Positions 35,073-42,356 of a stretch of 56,113 nt of DNA are shown here, in pieces. Positions within the stretch are counted from its first letter, which is position 1, and each line of letters starts with the position of its first letter. Position numbers and translations under genes: made by a program. Where the stretch lies: contig DWXF01000055.1 of NCBI GenBank assembly GCA_019119335.1, positions 1-56,113 of the forward strand, read 5' to 3'. Origin of the DNA: Candidatus Flavonifractor merdavium. GTDB lineage: Bacteria > Bacillota > Clostridia > Oscillospirales > Oscillospiraceae. Below the pieces are notes generated by a model that had not been told where the DNA came from, did not search any database, and was given only the letters and a program-made list of their open reading frames with translations.

Positions 35073-35765
35073 TTACAGCTCCGCCGTCCCCTCCCGCAGC
35101 AGACAAAACCGCCGGTAGGCCTCCTCCACCGCGTCTTTCTGGCTGCGCCCCAGCGGGATTTCCGTTCCGTCGGACAGGTGTACGCTGCGTCTGGATATCC
35201 CCCGCACATGACAGAGGTTCACCACATAGCTGCGCTGACAGCGAATGAAAATCTGCTGGGGAAGGCGGCTTTCCAGGCTATACATCGGCTCCCGGATGGC
35301 AATATCCTGAATGAAGGTGTGAACCAGGCAGCCCTTTCGGGTGCCCTCCATGCGGATCAGATTGCAGAAGGGAATCTGCATCCTCACCCGGTTGGACAGC
35401 AGCTCCAGCCGCTCCAGGGCCCCCCACCACAGCGGGGCGCAGCGCCGCAGCGCCTTTTCCAGCTGCTCCATGCTGACAGGCTTTTGGAGGAAGCCGCTGG
35501 GATGAAAGAGATAGCTGCGGATAGCGGCCTGCGCATCGGAGGCGCACACAAACAGCGCCTGCTCTTTTCCAGGATAGAAGCGCGGCGGCGGCAGGCCTCC
35601 GTCCAGATCCCAGAACAGGATGGACGAGCCTTCGGCCTCGTCAGACGGCCCCTCCACAAGCTCAACGGACGCACAATAGAGCTCCCTCCATACCCGAAGG
35701 AGCCGGCAAAGCCTGGCTTGCTCCACCGGGTCGTGCATCTGTACAACAAACTGGATCCGCTCCAT
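35073..35765 (-). CDS. LytTR-family regulator with degenerate receiver domain
   Basis: A 230-residue protein. The C-terminal part, from about 130, is a LytTR DNA-binding domain (NLIRMEGTRKGCLVHTF, FIRCQRSYVVNLCHVRGISRRSVHLSDGTEIPLGRS). The N-terminal part has the size of a receiver domain, and an Asp (FWDLDGG) and the Lys-Pro (FLQKPVS) are in the right places. The usual acidic pair at the N-terminus is missing (VVQMHDPVE). Phosphorylation is therefore doubtful. It is first in a minus-strand pair with the GHKL gene at 34269. Its start is divergent from the kinase gene at 35923, and three direct repeats lie between them. Confidence 0.8.
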   Translation of the reverse strand: MERIQFVVQMHDPVEQARLCRLLRVWRELYCASVELVEGPSDEAEGSSILFWDLDGGLPPPRFYPGKEQALFVCASDAQAAIRSYLFHPSGFLQKPVSMEQLEKALRRCAPLWWGALERLELLSNRVRMQIPFCNLIRMEGTRKGCLVHTFIQDIAIREPMYSLESRLPQQIFIRCQRSYVVNLCHVRGISRRSVHLSDGTEIPLGRSQKDAVEEAYRRFCLLREGTAEL

Positions 35766-35826
35766 GTTCTCTTGCCCCTCGTTCCACGCTTCTGGAAATA
35801 CCTATTTAACTCCTACCATACCCTAT

Positions 35827-35887
35827 CACAAAACGACAGAGTGGGGGTGATTTTGGCACGAACAGCCCCCAAGCGGCACAAACGACC
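35827..35887 (+). promoter_or_regulatory. Direct repeats, candidate LytTR binding sites
   Basis: CACAAAACGAC (35827-35837), GCACGAACAGC (35856-35866) and GCACAAACGAC (35876-35886) are related repeats. The last two are exactly 20 bases apart, about two helical turns, and lie just before a promoter (35899-35927). LytTR regulators bind paired direct repeats with about this period. Confidence 0.45.
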
Positions 35888-35898
35888 AAAATCCGCCC

Positions 35899-35927
35899 TT
35901 GCCCTTCCCGGTTATTTTGGATATGAT
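35899..35927 (+). promoter_or_regulatory. Possible promoter of the 35923 kinase gene
   Basis: TTGCCC (35899-35904) and TATGAT (35922-35927), 17-base spacer, directly after the direct repeats. If it is real, transcription starts near 35934 and translation must begin later than the ATG at 35923. Confidence 0.45.
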
Positions 35928-37869
35928 AAAAAATAAACAGTATGTCCATGGACACAGTGAGGAGGCGGCGGCTCTGCATTTCAGGACGGAATCCATATAT
36001 CAGAAACGGTGGTTTCTGCTGGCCTTGGTGCTTGCCCTTGCGGCAGTATGGGGCATTTTTTCCTATATCGGCATGACCCAAACCGCCGTGCCGGTCATTC
36101 AGCTGAACCCCGGCACGGAACCGGAACAGTGGACCTTTACCCTGAAAGACGGGACAGTTCTCACACCGGACCAATCCGGCGGCTTTGCGCTGCCCAGCGC
36201 CGACACAGTGCTGTATTGCACCCGCTCTCTGGCGGAATATAGGGACCGCCTCACCTCCAACCCGCTGATCTACGTAAGCGTCTGGAACTGCGACGCGGCT
36301 GTTTTGGCCGACGGCAGACTGGTGGCCGACCCTACCCACCGCTTTCTGTGGCCGGAGGGACGGTTTGAGCCGGCGATGGAACCGTCCGCCGGCGGCGGTC
36401 TCTTCTCCATCGGCAGCGCCAAAGAGCTGACCATCGCCGTCCGTTTTCTGTCGGAGCCCTTTTCCCTGTCCGCCCTGCCCACACTGAGCCTGTATACAGA
36501 GCTTCACGCCTATTCCAGCCAGTGGACCGCCTCTACGGCATCGTCTGCCCTGCCCGCGGGTATATTCCTGGCGGCGGCGCTGTTTTTGGCCGGTCTGTTT
36601 CTGTTTCAGCTCTACTACAAAAAGGCGAATTGGGGGGGGTTGCTGCTGGCTCTGCTGGCGCTGTCCTTCTGCCTGCAAAACACCGTATCATACAGCGTTT
36701 ACGTCATTTGGATGCTCCGAATTCCGGTGGTACTCTGGGGTATCCAGGTATTTCCGGCGCTGATCATCCTGTGGCTGCTGTGGTATCACACCCAGGGGAA
36801 ACTCCGCCGGCTGGGCTGGCTGCTGCCCGTTCTGGGCTCCGTGGGCTTTGCCGGCGGCATTCTCTGGCGTCTGGTTGACAACGCTTCGGGGGCGCGGTGG
36901 ACCAATCTGCTGCAGAGCAAGCTTCTGCCCCTGGCGGTATTGCTGGCTCTGCTGTGCTGCGGCTGGCACGCCTACCGCGGAAACAGCTACTTCCGACGCT
37001 TCTTCCTCTGGGGCGGCGTTCTCGTCGTGTGCGCGGGATGCGGTCTGTTCCTCTCCTTCCTGCAAAACGGGAGCTGGTGGAACTCTTTTTATATTGCCCT
37101 TCGGACGTCTCGTATGATGGGCAATCTGTTCCATCTCATGGAACAGGCAAGCTACCTGCTCCTGCTTCTGTTCTTCCTGATGGCGGTCTATGACTTTGTG
37201 CAGAACATCGTCCACCGCAATCAGGAGCTGCAGGCCCTCACCCTGCAAAACCGCTATACCGCGGAGCACGCCGCCTATCTCAGCCGGTCTCTGGACGATG
37301 CCCGCGCCCTTCGCCACGAGCTCCGCCACCATATGGAAGCGCTGCGGGCTCTGTGCCGAGAGGGCGACCTGCAGCGCATCAGCAGCTACGCCGAGCTGCT
37401 GGGCAGCCAGTGGAACGAGGTGTCCGGCCACTACACCGACAACGCGCTGCTCAACGCCCTGGTCTGCTCCTATGCCGACCGGGCAAAGCGGCTGGGCGCG
37501 GAGTTTGAGGCCGTGGTTCAGGCCCCGGAACAGCTGGCCATTGAGGACGCCGACCTGGCGGTGCTGCTGTCCAACATGGCGGACAACGCGCTGGAGGCCC
37601 TCTCCGCCGCTGCGGACGGACAGGACCGCTGGCTGCGTCTCAAGGTGGAGATTTTTGAAAACACGGGGCTGTTTATCAGCTGCTCCAACTCCTTCCACGG
37701 CCAGCTGAAGCGGGATCACAACGGCGCGCTTCTCTCCACCAAGACCGGACAAGGCCACGGCCTCGGCCTGAAGGCCATGCGCCGGGTGGCGGAAAAGTAT
37801 AACAGCGTGTTGGTGGTGGAAACGCAGCGGCAGGTTTTTCACATTAAAACCTATCTGTACTTCCAATAA
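35923..37869 (+). CDS. Multi-pass sensor kinase with GHKL ATPase domain
   Basis: A protein of up to 648 residues. It has one membrane segment near the N-terminus (RWFLLALVLALAAVWGIFSYIG), an extracytoplasmic domain of about 170 residues, and about seven more membrane segments. A Spo0B-like helix with phospho-His (ALRHELRHHMEAL) follows, then a GHKL ATPase (DLAVLLSNMADNALEAL, GHGLGLKAMRRVAEKY). This is a 7TMR-DISM-like layout. The start is uncertain. The first ATG in frame is 35923, but it lies inside a likely promoter, and the best ribosome site (AGGAGG 35960-35965) points to CTG 35974. It converges on a LytTR regulator gene at 37887, its probable partner. Confidence 0.85.
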   Translation: MIKNKQYVHGHSEEAAALHFRTESIYQKRWFLLALVLALAAVWGIFSYIGMTQTAVPVIQLNPGTEPEQWTFTLKDGTVLTPDQSGGFALPSADTVLYCTRSLAEYRDRLTSNPLIYVSVWNCDAAVLADGRLVADPTHRFLWPEGRFEPAMEPSAGGGLFSIGSAKELTIAVRFLSEPFSLSALPTLSLYTELHAYSSQWTASTASSALPAGIFLAAALFLAGLFLFQLYYKKANWGGLLLALLALSFCLQNTVSYSVYVIWMLRIPVVLWGIQVFPALIILWLLWYHTQGKLRRLGWLLPVLGSVGFAGGILWRLVDNASGARWTNLLQSKLLPLAVLLALLCCGWHAYRGNSYFRRFFLWGGVLVVCAGCGLFLSFLQNGSWWNSFYIALRTSRMMGNLFHLMEQASYLLLLLFFLMAVYDFVQNIVHRNQELQALTLQNRYTAEHAAYLSRSLDDARALRHELRHHMEALRALCREGDLQRISSYAELLGSQWNEVSGHYTDNALLNALVCSYADRAKRLGAEFEAVVQAPEQLAIEDADLAVLLSNMADNALEALSAAADGQDRWLRLKVEIFENTGLFISCSNSFHGQLKRDHNGALLSTKTGQGHGLGLKAMRRVAEKYNSVLVVETQRQVFHIKTYLYFQ

Positions 37870-37872
37870 AAA

Positions 37873-37905
37873 AACAGTTCCCCTTCTCAAAGGGGAACTG
37901 CTTTT
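37873..37905. terminator. Bidirectional terminator overlapping a stop codon
   Basis: AACAGTTCCCCTT and AAGGGGAACTG form a stem with a short loop at 37873-37900, with A and T runs outside it. The minus-strand LytTR gene stops inside the loop (37887-37889), so its last codons form one arm. Confidence 0.85.
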
Positions 37906-38600
37906 TCCACATATCGCACCATTTCCTCCTGCAGCTGGCTGCGGTACCGCCTTCCCAACGGGATGGTCATACCGCTGCGCAGCAGAATCCCATTGGAACG
38001 GATCTCCCGGACCTGCGCCAAATTTACCACATAGCCCTTATGGCAGCGGACAAACCGCTCCCCCAGCTTCCGCTGCATCTCGCTCAGTGTCGCCCGCACC
38101 CGGGCCGGCTCCGCCTGGCCGTCCAGCCGCAGAATCACGTAGTGTCCGTCGGCCTCGCAGTACTGCACCGCCGACACCAAAACGGGCTGCAGCCCGCCGT
38201 CTGCCTCCACCAGCACACTGTCATGCCGGTCCAGAATCCGCCCGATGGAGGCATCCAGCATCTCTTTTTCAATAGGCTTCACCAGATAATCATTGGCCTG
38301 GACCTTATAGCCGTCGATAGCATAATCCCGGCTGATGGTAATGTAGATCAGCTTGGCCCGGCTGCCACTTTCCCGCAAAGCCTGCGCCAGCTGGATCCCG
38401 CTGGTCTCCTCCATCAGTATGTCCAGCAAAAGCAGATCATATTGCCTGTTTCTGTTTGTCACCTGGGCCAACAAATCCTGAGGGTTGTGAAACAGGGAGA
38501 GGGCGACCTCCATCTTCCGCTCCGCAAAAATCTGCTCCGCCCACTGAAAAATCTGACGGCCATCCTTTATGCAGTCATCGCAAACTGCGACACGATACAT
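37887..38600 (-). CDS. LytTR-family response regulator
   Basis: A 237-residue response regulator. The receiver domain is intact: acidic pair in VAVCDDCIKD, phospho-acceptor D60 in LLLLDILME, and Lys in YLVKPIEK. The LytTR DNA-binding domain follows from about residue 135 (CEADGHYVILRL, FVRCHKGYVVNLAQVREI, GMTIPLGRRYRSQLQEEMV). ATG 38600 was chosen because GGGGTGG precedes it and it gives the normal N-terminus (MYRVAVCDD). It converges on the kinase at 35923 and is divergent from the DUF4157 gene at 38742, which makes that gene a possible target. Confidence 0.92.
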   Translation of the reverse strand: MYRVAVCDDCIKDGRQIFQWAEQIFAERKMEVALSLFHNPQDLLAQVTNRNRQYDLLLLDILMEETSGIQLAQALRESGSRAKLIYITISRDYAIDGYKVQANDYLVKPIEKEMLDASIGRILDRHDSVLVEADGGLQPVLVSAVQYCEADGHYVILRLDGQAEPARVRATLSEMQRKLGERFVRCHKGYVVNLAQVREIRSNGILLRSGMTIPLGRRYRSQLQEEMVRYVEKAVPL

Positions 38601-38647
38601 CGTGCCACCCCTTTTCTTGCTTGGTTCCTTCCTTGATCTGGAGGTGC

Positions 38648-38676
38648 TTGGCACTTTCATTGCATCACATTATACC
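38648..38676 (+). promoter_or_regulatory. Possible promoter of the DUF4157 gene
   Basis: TTGGCA (38648-38653) and TATACC (38671-38676), 17-base spacer, 66 bases before the start codon. Confidence 0.5.
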
Positions 38677-38741
38677 AATCCCGGATGTAGTTGGCAATAC
38701 CGTGCATTTTGAGCAAGCATTCCACAGGAGGTAACGGTGTC

Positions 38742-40424
38742 ATGAGCAAAACCCTTGCATCCAGATACAGGTCTCTTCCCCGCACCATACCACAGGAGGC
38801 GAGCACATCCGCTTTTCCTGCCTCCTCCCTGCCCAACTCGGTTCTGGCCGATGCCTTGGAGCAGGAAGGCACAGACGGCCCCATCCTCCCCGACCTGGGT
38901 GAGCGGCTCCTCAGCCGGCAGCCCGGCCGGGATGCCTCCTCCCAGCTCTCCTCCCTGCTGGAATGCAGCGCCTCCCCCGTCGTCCTTCCGGAGGAGACCA
39001 GGATGGGGTTGGAACAGCATTTCGGTTACAGGCTTTCCAACATCAAGTTTACCCAGTCCCCCGCTGTGGCACAGCTGGGCGAGTTGGCCTACGCCCGCGG
39101 AAACGAGGTACGCTTCGCTCCAGGGGCCTTCTCCCCCCACACCCAGGAGGGACAGGAAATACTCCGGCATGAGGTGGCTCACATTATCCAACAGGCGAAG
39201 GGGCAGGTCCAGCCGGAGGGCGGCATGCCCCTCAACACCGACGCAAACCTGGAGGCCTCCGCCGACGCCATGTCGGCGGAGACCGCTCCCCTGTCCTCCG
39301 GTCCTTTGCAGACTCTATCGCCCGCCGCCCCCGCCCAGGCTCCCGCTCAGGGGATTCTGGGCTTCGGCTGGCTGTACAAAAAGCTGAGAGGCCGCTGGGG
39401 AGGCCAGGCAGCCGAGGAGGATGCTCAACGCGCCAGCCGACAGGCGTCCATTCAAAAAGCCAAGGACACGTTTCTGGCCCCAGGCGCCTCTGTGGAGGGG
39501 TTGGAAAAGCTCGATTACAAAACGCTGGCGAAAACTGTGGATAATATGTCGACCATGGCCAGCGACTTCCAAGGCGTGCACCTGAATAGTTTCAAAGCAA
39601 TCAGCTTCCCATTTCTGAAGCGCTTCACAACCTACGCCTGGGCGTTTCCCTCCAAGGACATCGAAATGAATGAGCTCCTATACTCAAAAAACAAAAATCT
39701 AACCAAATCCATCAACAATTATATGGGCAGTCTTGTAGATATGCTCCATGGCATCAGAAATGCTTACGGCTTTAGCATTGCTAATCTAAACTATACCGGC
39801 AATCACGAATTTGGACATGTGATCAATGCGGAGCTCATCCGCGCCGACCAAGAGCGGGCGCGCAAGGAGCGGCAGCGTTGGGATTGGTATGAGTACCAGC
39901 TGGAGGCTCGTGAGATAATCCTGGAGTCCATGAATCAGGACACCAGTCTGACCGAGGAAGAACGAGCCAAGCTCCTGGCCGACAATCCTCTTCCGCAAAA
40001 GCCAGCGGGTGACAGCCCTCATAAAGCTGCTGGCAGCGACTTCTGGGATGACTGGAACAATGACCTTCTGGCCTCCCAAATCATCCAGGACTCCGCCTGG
40101 CAGGCCTACCAGTCAAACACAACATTTCAAGGGAAAATGCGGCAACAGGCCGGCATCCAAACAGGAGACAATCCTGCGGACATTGAACAGAAGGTGCGCA
40201 CCGCCGCCACCACAAAGAATCTGCGGCGTATGCATTATACCTCCGCCTACGGCGCACGCAATCCCGGAGAGCTCTATGCGGAGGCTTTTGCGGACTATTA
40301 TCGGACAAAGAAAAAGCTGGCGCGGGGCACCCGCAGAAATATCCGGGAAAATCCCCTGAGTACAGCCATCGTGCAGCAGTCCATGCGCAGATGGAACGAA
40401 GCACGGAACGCAGGATATCTCTGA
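38742..40424 (+). CDS. DUF4157 (eCIS core) protein with second, lethal-factor-like zinc peptidase domain
   Basis: A 560-residue protein without a signal peptide. Residues 82-152 match the DUF4157/eCIS core domain: LPEETRMGLEQHFG, then NEVRFAPGAFSPHTQEGQEILRHEVAHIIQQ, with a zinc motif HEVAH at 143-147. A low-complexity linker (about 175-205) leads to a second region with its own zinc motif, HEFGH at 355-359. A later ELYAEAFADYY (510-520) is probably the third-ligand helix (E514). This spacing recalls anthrax lethal-factor-like peptidases. DUF4157 proteins are often cargo of contractile injection systems, but none is seen nearby. AGGAGGT at 38727-38733 fixes the start. The region around 39650-39740 is AT-richer than its surroundings. 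It is flanked by a divergent LytTR regulator. Confidence 0.85.
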   Translation: MSKTLASRYRSLPRTIPQEASTSAFPASSLPNSVLADALEQEGTDGPILPDLGERLLSRQPGRDASSQLSSLLECSASPVVLPEETRMGLEQHFGYRLSNIKFTQSPAVAQLGELAYARGNEVRFAPGAFSPHTQEGQEILRHEVAHIIQQAKGQVQPEGGMPLNTDANLEASADAMSAETAPLSSGPLQTLSPAAPAQAPAQGILGFGWLYKKLRGRWGGQAAEEDAQRASRQASIQKAKDTFLAPGASVEGLEKLDYKTLAKTVDNMSTMASDFQGVHLNSFKAISFPFLKRFTTYAWAFPSKDIEMNELLYSKNKNLTKSINNYMGSLVDMLHGIRNAYGFSIANLNYTGNHEFGHVINAELIRADQERARKERQRWDWYEYQLEAREIILESMNQDTSLTEEERAKLLADNPLPQKPAGDSPHKAAGSDFWDDWNNDLLASQIIQDSAWQAYQSNTTFQGKMRQQAGIQTGDNPADIEQKVRTAATTKNLRRMHYTSAYGARNPGELYAEAFADYYRTKKKLARGTRRNIRENPLSTAIVQQSMRRWNEARNAGYL

Positions 40425-40446
40425 GCATTTCCCGCCCCAAAGCATA

Positions 40447-40488
40447 TAAAAATATCCGGGCGTACATAAGCACGCCCGGATATTTTTA
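40447..40488. terminator. Bidirectional terminator
   Basis: TAAAAATATCCGGGCG (40447-40462) pairs exactly with CGCCCGGATATTTTTA (40473-40488), with T runs on both strands. It lies between the DUF4157 gene and alsT. Confidence 0.92.
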
Positions 40489-40577
40489 TATTACCAGTTA
40501 TCCTTATTTTCTTCATACACCTGGGGCAGAATGGCGACCAGATGCCCAACCTGCTCAATTTCAAAAAGCCGCACCCG

Positions 40578-41993
40578 TTACCTGGAGCGCTCCTCCAGCC
40601 CTTTGCTCCGGGCGATCCGCACCACCGTGCCGGTCAAGGCAAAGAGGGCGATGGCGTTTGGAATCACCATCAGGTTGTTGAACATGTCGGTCAGCTCCCA
40701 CACCAGGGTGTTGGACATGAGGGTGCCCAGGAAAATAAAGATCAGGGCAATCACGGCGTATACCGGAGCCGCCTTCTTGCCGAACAGATAGATCACATTG
40801 ATTTTGCCAAACATATTCCAGCTCAGCACCGTGGAAAAGGCAAAGAAAAACAAGCACACTGCTACAAATATAGCGCCGCCCTCCGCACCGAACACCGTGC
40901 CGAAAGCGGTCTGGGCCAGGTTGGTGTTGCTGATCCCCTCGGGGATGGCGCCGGTGTAGAGAATCCCGTCGCTGGTATACAGGGTGGAGATAATCACCAG
41001 GGCGTTGAGGGTGAGTACCACAAAGGTGTCGATGAACACGCCCACCATAGCCACCACGCCCTGGTCGTGGGGGTTCTTCACATTGGCCTGGGCGTGGGCG
41101 TGGGGGGTGGAGCCCATGCCCGCCTCATTTGAGAACAGGCCCCGCTTGGCTCCCTGGCTGATGGCGGTCTTGATGGCATAGCCGAAACCGCCGCCGATGA
41201 TGGCCTGGGGCTGGAAGGCGTAGCGGAAGATCATGCCGAAGGTGGCGGGGATGTAGCGGTACCGGGCCACCAGCACCGCCAGGCCGCCGGCCAGGAAAAT
41301 CACCGCCATCACCGGCACCAGCTTCTCGGTCACTGCGGCCAGGCGGCTCATTCCACCCAGGAAGATCACGGCGCAGATAGCCACCAGAACGATACCCACC
41401 ACCCAGGAGGGCACGTGGAAGGCGGTCTGGAAGGTGGAGCCGATGGAGTTGGACTGCACCATGCATCCCATGAAGCCCAGCGCCAGGATGATGGCTACGG
41501 CGAAGAAGCCGGCCAGGAACTTGCCGAAGGCGCCCTTGAAGGCGGTAGTAATGTAGTACACCGGCCCGCCGTGGAAGTGCCCCTGCTCATCCACCACGCG
41601 GGTTTTGATCGCCAGGGTGGCCTCGGCGTAAATGGTGGCCATGCCGAAGAAAGCGATGACCCACATCCAGAAAATAGCGCCCGGACCGCCGGTGAGAATA
41701 GCGCCGGAGGCGCCTACGATATTGCCGGTACCTACCTGAGCGGCGATGGCGGTGGCCAGAGCCTGGAAGGAACTCATGCCCCGCTCCTGCCGCCCGCCCC
41801 GCAGGGACAGATTTCCGAATACCTTCTTCATACCCTCCCCAAAGCAGCGCACCTGAATAAACCGGGTGCGGATGGAGTACCACAGTCCCACCCCGATCAG
41901 CAGGAAAACCAGAATGTAGCTGGACAGGGTGACGTTGATCTCGCAGACGATGGGGTAGAGCCATTCTTCCAGTGCTTGCATTGCTTCCAACAT
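40578..41993 (-). CDS. Sodium:alanine/glycine symporter (AGCS family)
   Basis: A 471-residue membrane protein of the alanine or glycine:cation symporter family with about eleven membrane segments. Recognisable parts are GNLSLRGGRQERGMSSFQALATAIAAQVGTGNIVGASGAI, the family signature GPGAIFWMWVIAFFGMATIYAEATLAIKTR, and GAKRGLFSNEAGMGSTPHAHA. It imports alanine or glycine with Na+. ATG 41993 was chosen with GAGGAGAG before it. A tandem glycine riboswitch (42109-42277) and a terminator precede it on the same strand, which makes glycine the likely substrate and regulator. The unit is monocistronic. Confidence 0.95.
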   Translation of the reverse strand: MLEAMQALEEWLYPIVCEINVTLSSYILVFLLIGVGLWYSIRTRFIQVRCFGEGMKKVFGNLSLRGGRQERGMSSFQALATAIAAQVGTGNIVGASGAILTGGPGAIFWMWVIAFFGMATIYAEATLAIKTRVVDEQGHFHGGPVYYITTAFKGAFGKFLAGFFAVAIILALGFMGCMVQSNSIGSTFQTAFHVPSWVVGIVLVAICAVIFLGGMSRLAAVTEKLVPVMAVIFLAGGLAVLVARYRYIPATFGMIFRYAFQPQAIIGGGFGYAIKTAISQGAKRGLFSNEAGMGSTPHAHAQANVKNPHDQGVVAMVGVFIDTFVVLTLNALVIISTLYTSDGILYTGAIPEGISNTNLAQTAFGTVFGAEGGAIFVAVCLFFFAFSTVLSWNMFGKINVIYLFGKKAAPVYAVIALIFIFLGTLMSNTLVWELTDMFNNLMVIPNAIALFALTGTVVRIARSKGLEERSR

Positions 41994-42017
41994 AGTGCTT
42001 CTCTCCTCTTCTTGCTC

Positions 42018-42049
42018 AAAAAACAGGCCGTGGGTCCGCCCACGGCCTG
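42018..42049 (-). terminator. Terminator in the expression platform of the glycine riboswitch
   Basis: On the minus strand CAGGCCGTGGG (42049-42039) pairs with CCCACGGCCTG (42034-42024) and is followed by TTTTTT (42023-42018). It lies between the riboswitch and the symporter start. A second GC-rich stem (42068-42079 with 42085-42096) lies just before it. Confidence 0.88.
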
Positions 42050-42108
42050 CAAAGACAAACGCCACACCCGGCGGGGCCCCCAGAGGGCCCCGCCGGCGCT
42101 TGTTCGTC

Positions 42109-42277
42109 CTCTGTCCTTTTGCCTGAGAGATTGGCAGCGCGTCGCCGCGCCGCTTTGCACCTTCGGCACCCACAGTTCATGAGCTTCTCCAGAGTGACAT
42201 TCACGTACAGTCCTGATTCCTTCCGGAACGCCTGAGAGTGTTACTCCTTCGGCAAGCCAGTGGCTTTTTCCTGCACG
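42109..42277 (-). ncRNA. Tandem glycine riboswitch
   Basis: Two glycine aptamers lie in series in the 357-base gap before the symporter. Aptamer I (42277-42204) has the P1 stem CGTGCAG/CTGTACG and the conserved GCCGAAGGAGTAA and CTCTCAGG. Aptamer II (42194-42109) has P1 CTCTG/CAGAG and the conserved GCCGAAGGTGCAA and CTCTCAGGCAAAAGGACAGAG. Such riboswitches control glycine-cleavage or glycine-transport genes. The hairpin loop at 42081-42086 is complementary to the 3' side of P1 of aptamer II (42108-42113), which may be the switch. Whether glycine turns the symporter on or off is not decided by reading. Confidence 0.93.
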
Positions 42278-42307
42278 CTTCAACTGTCCTGTTCAGTTGT
42301 GATGGAC

Positions 42308-42336
42308 ATTATACCGCCACAGGCGGACATTGTCAA
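42308..42336 (-). promoter_or_regulatory. Consensus promoter of the riboswitch-symporter unit
   Basis: On the minus strand TTGACA (42336-42331) and TATAAT (42313-42308), 17-base spacer: a perfect match to the sigma-A consensus. It places the transcript start near 42301. Confidence 0.85.
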
Positions 42337-42356
42337 GTCCCGCCTCTCTCCCGACG

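Noticed and set aside
38742-40424. A complete contractile injection system around the DUF4157 gene
   Set aside because: No sheath, tube, baseplate or AAA ATPase gene is found on either side. The neighbours are LytTR regulators and a symporter.
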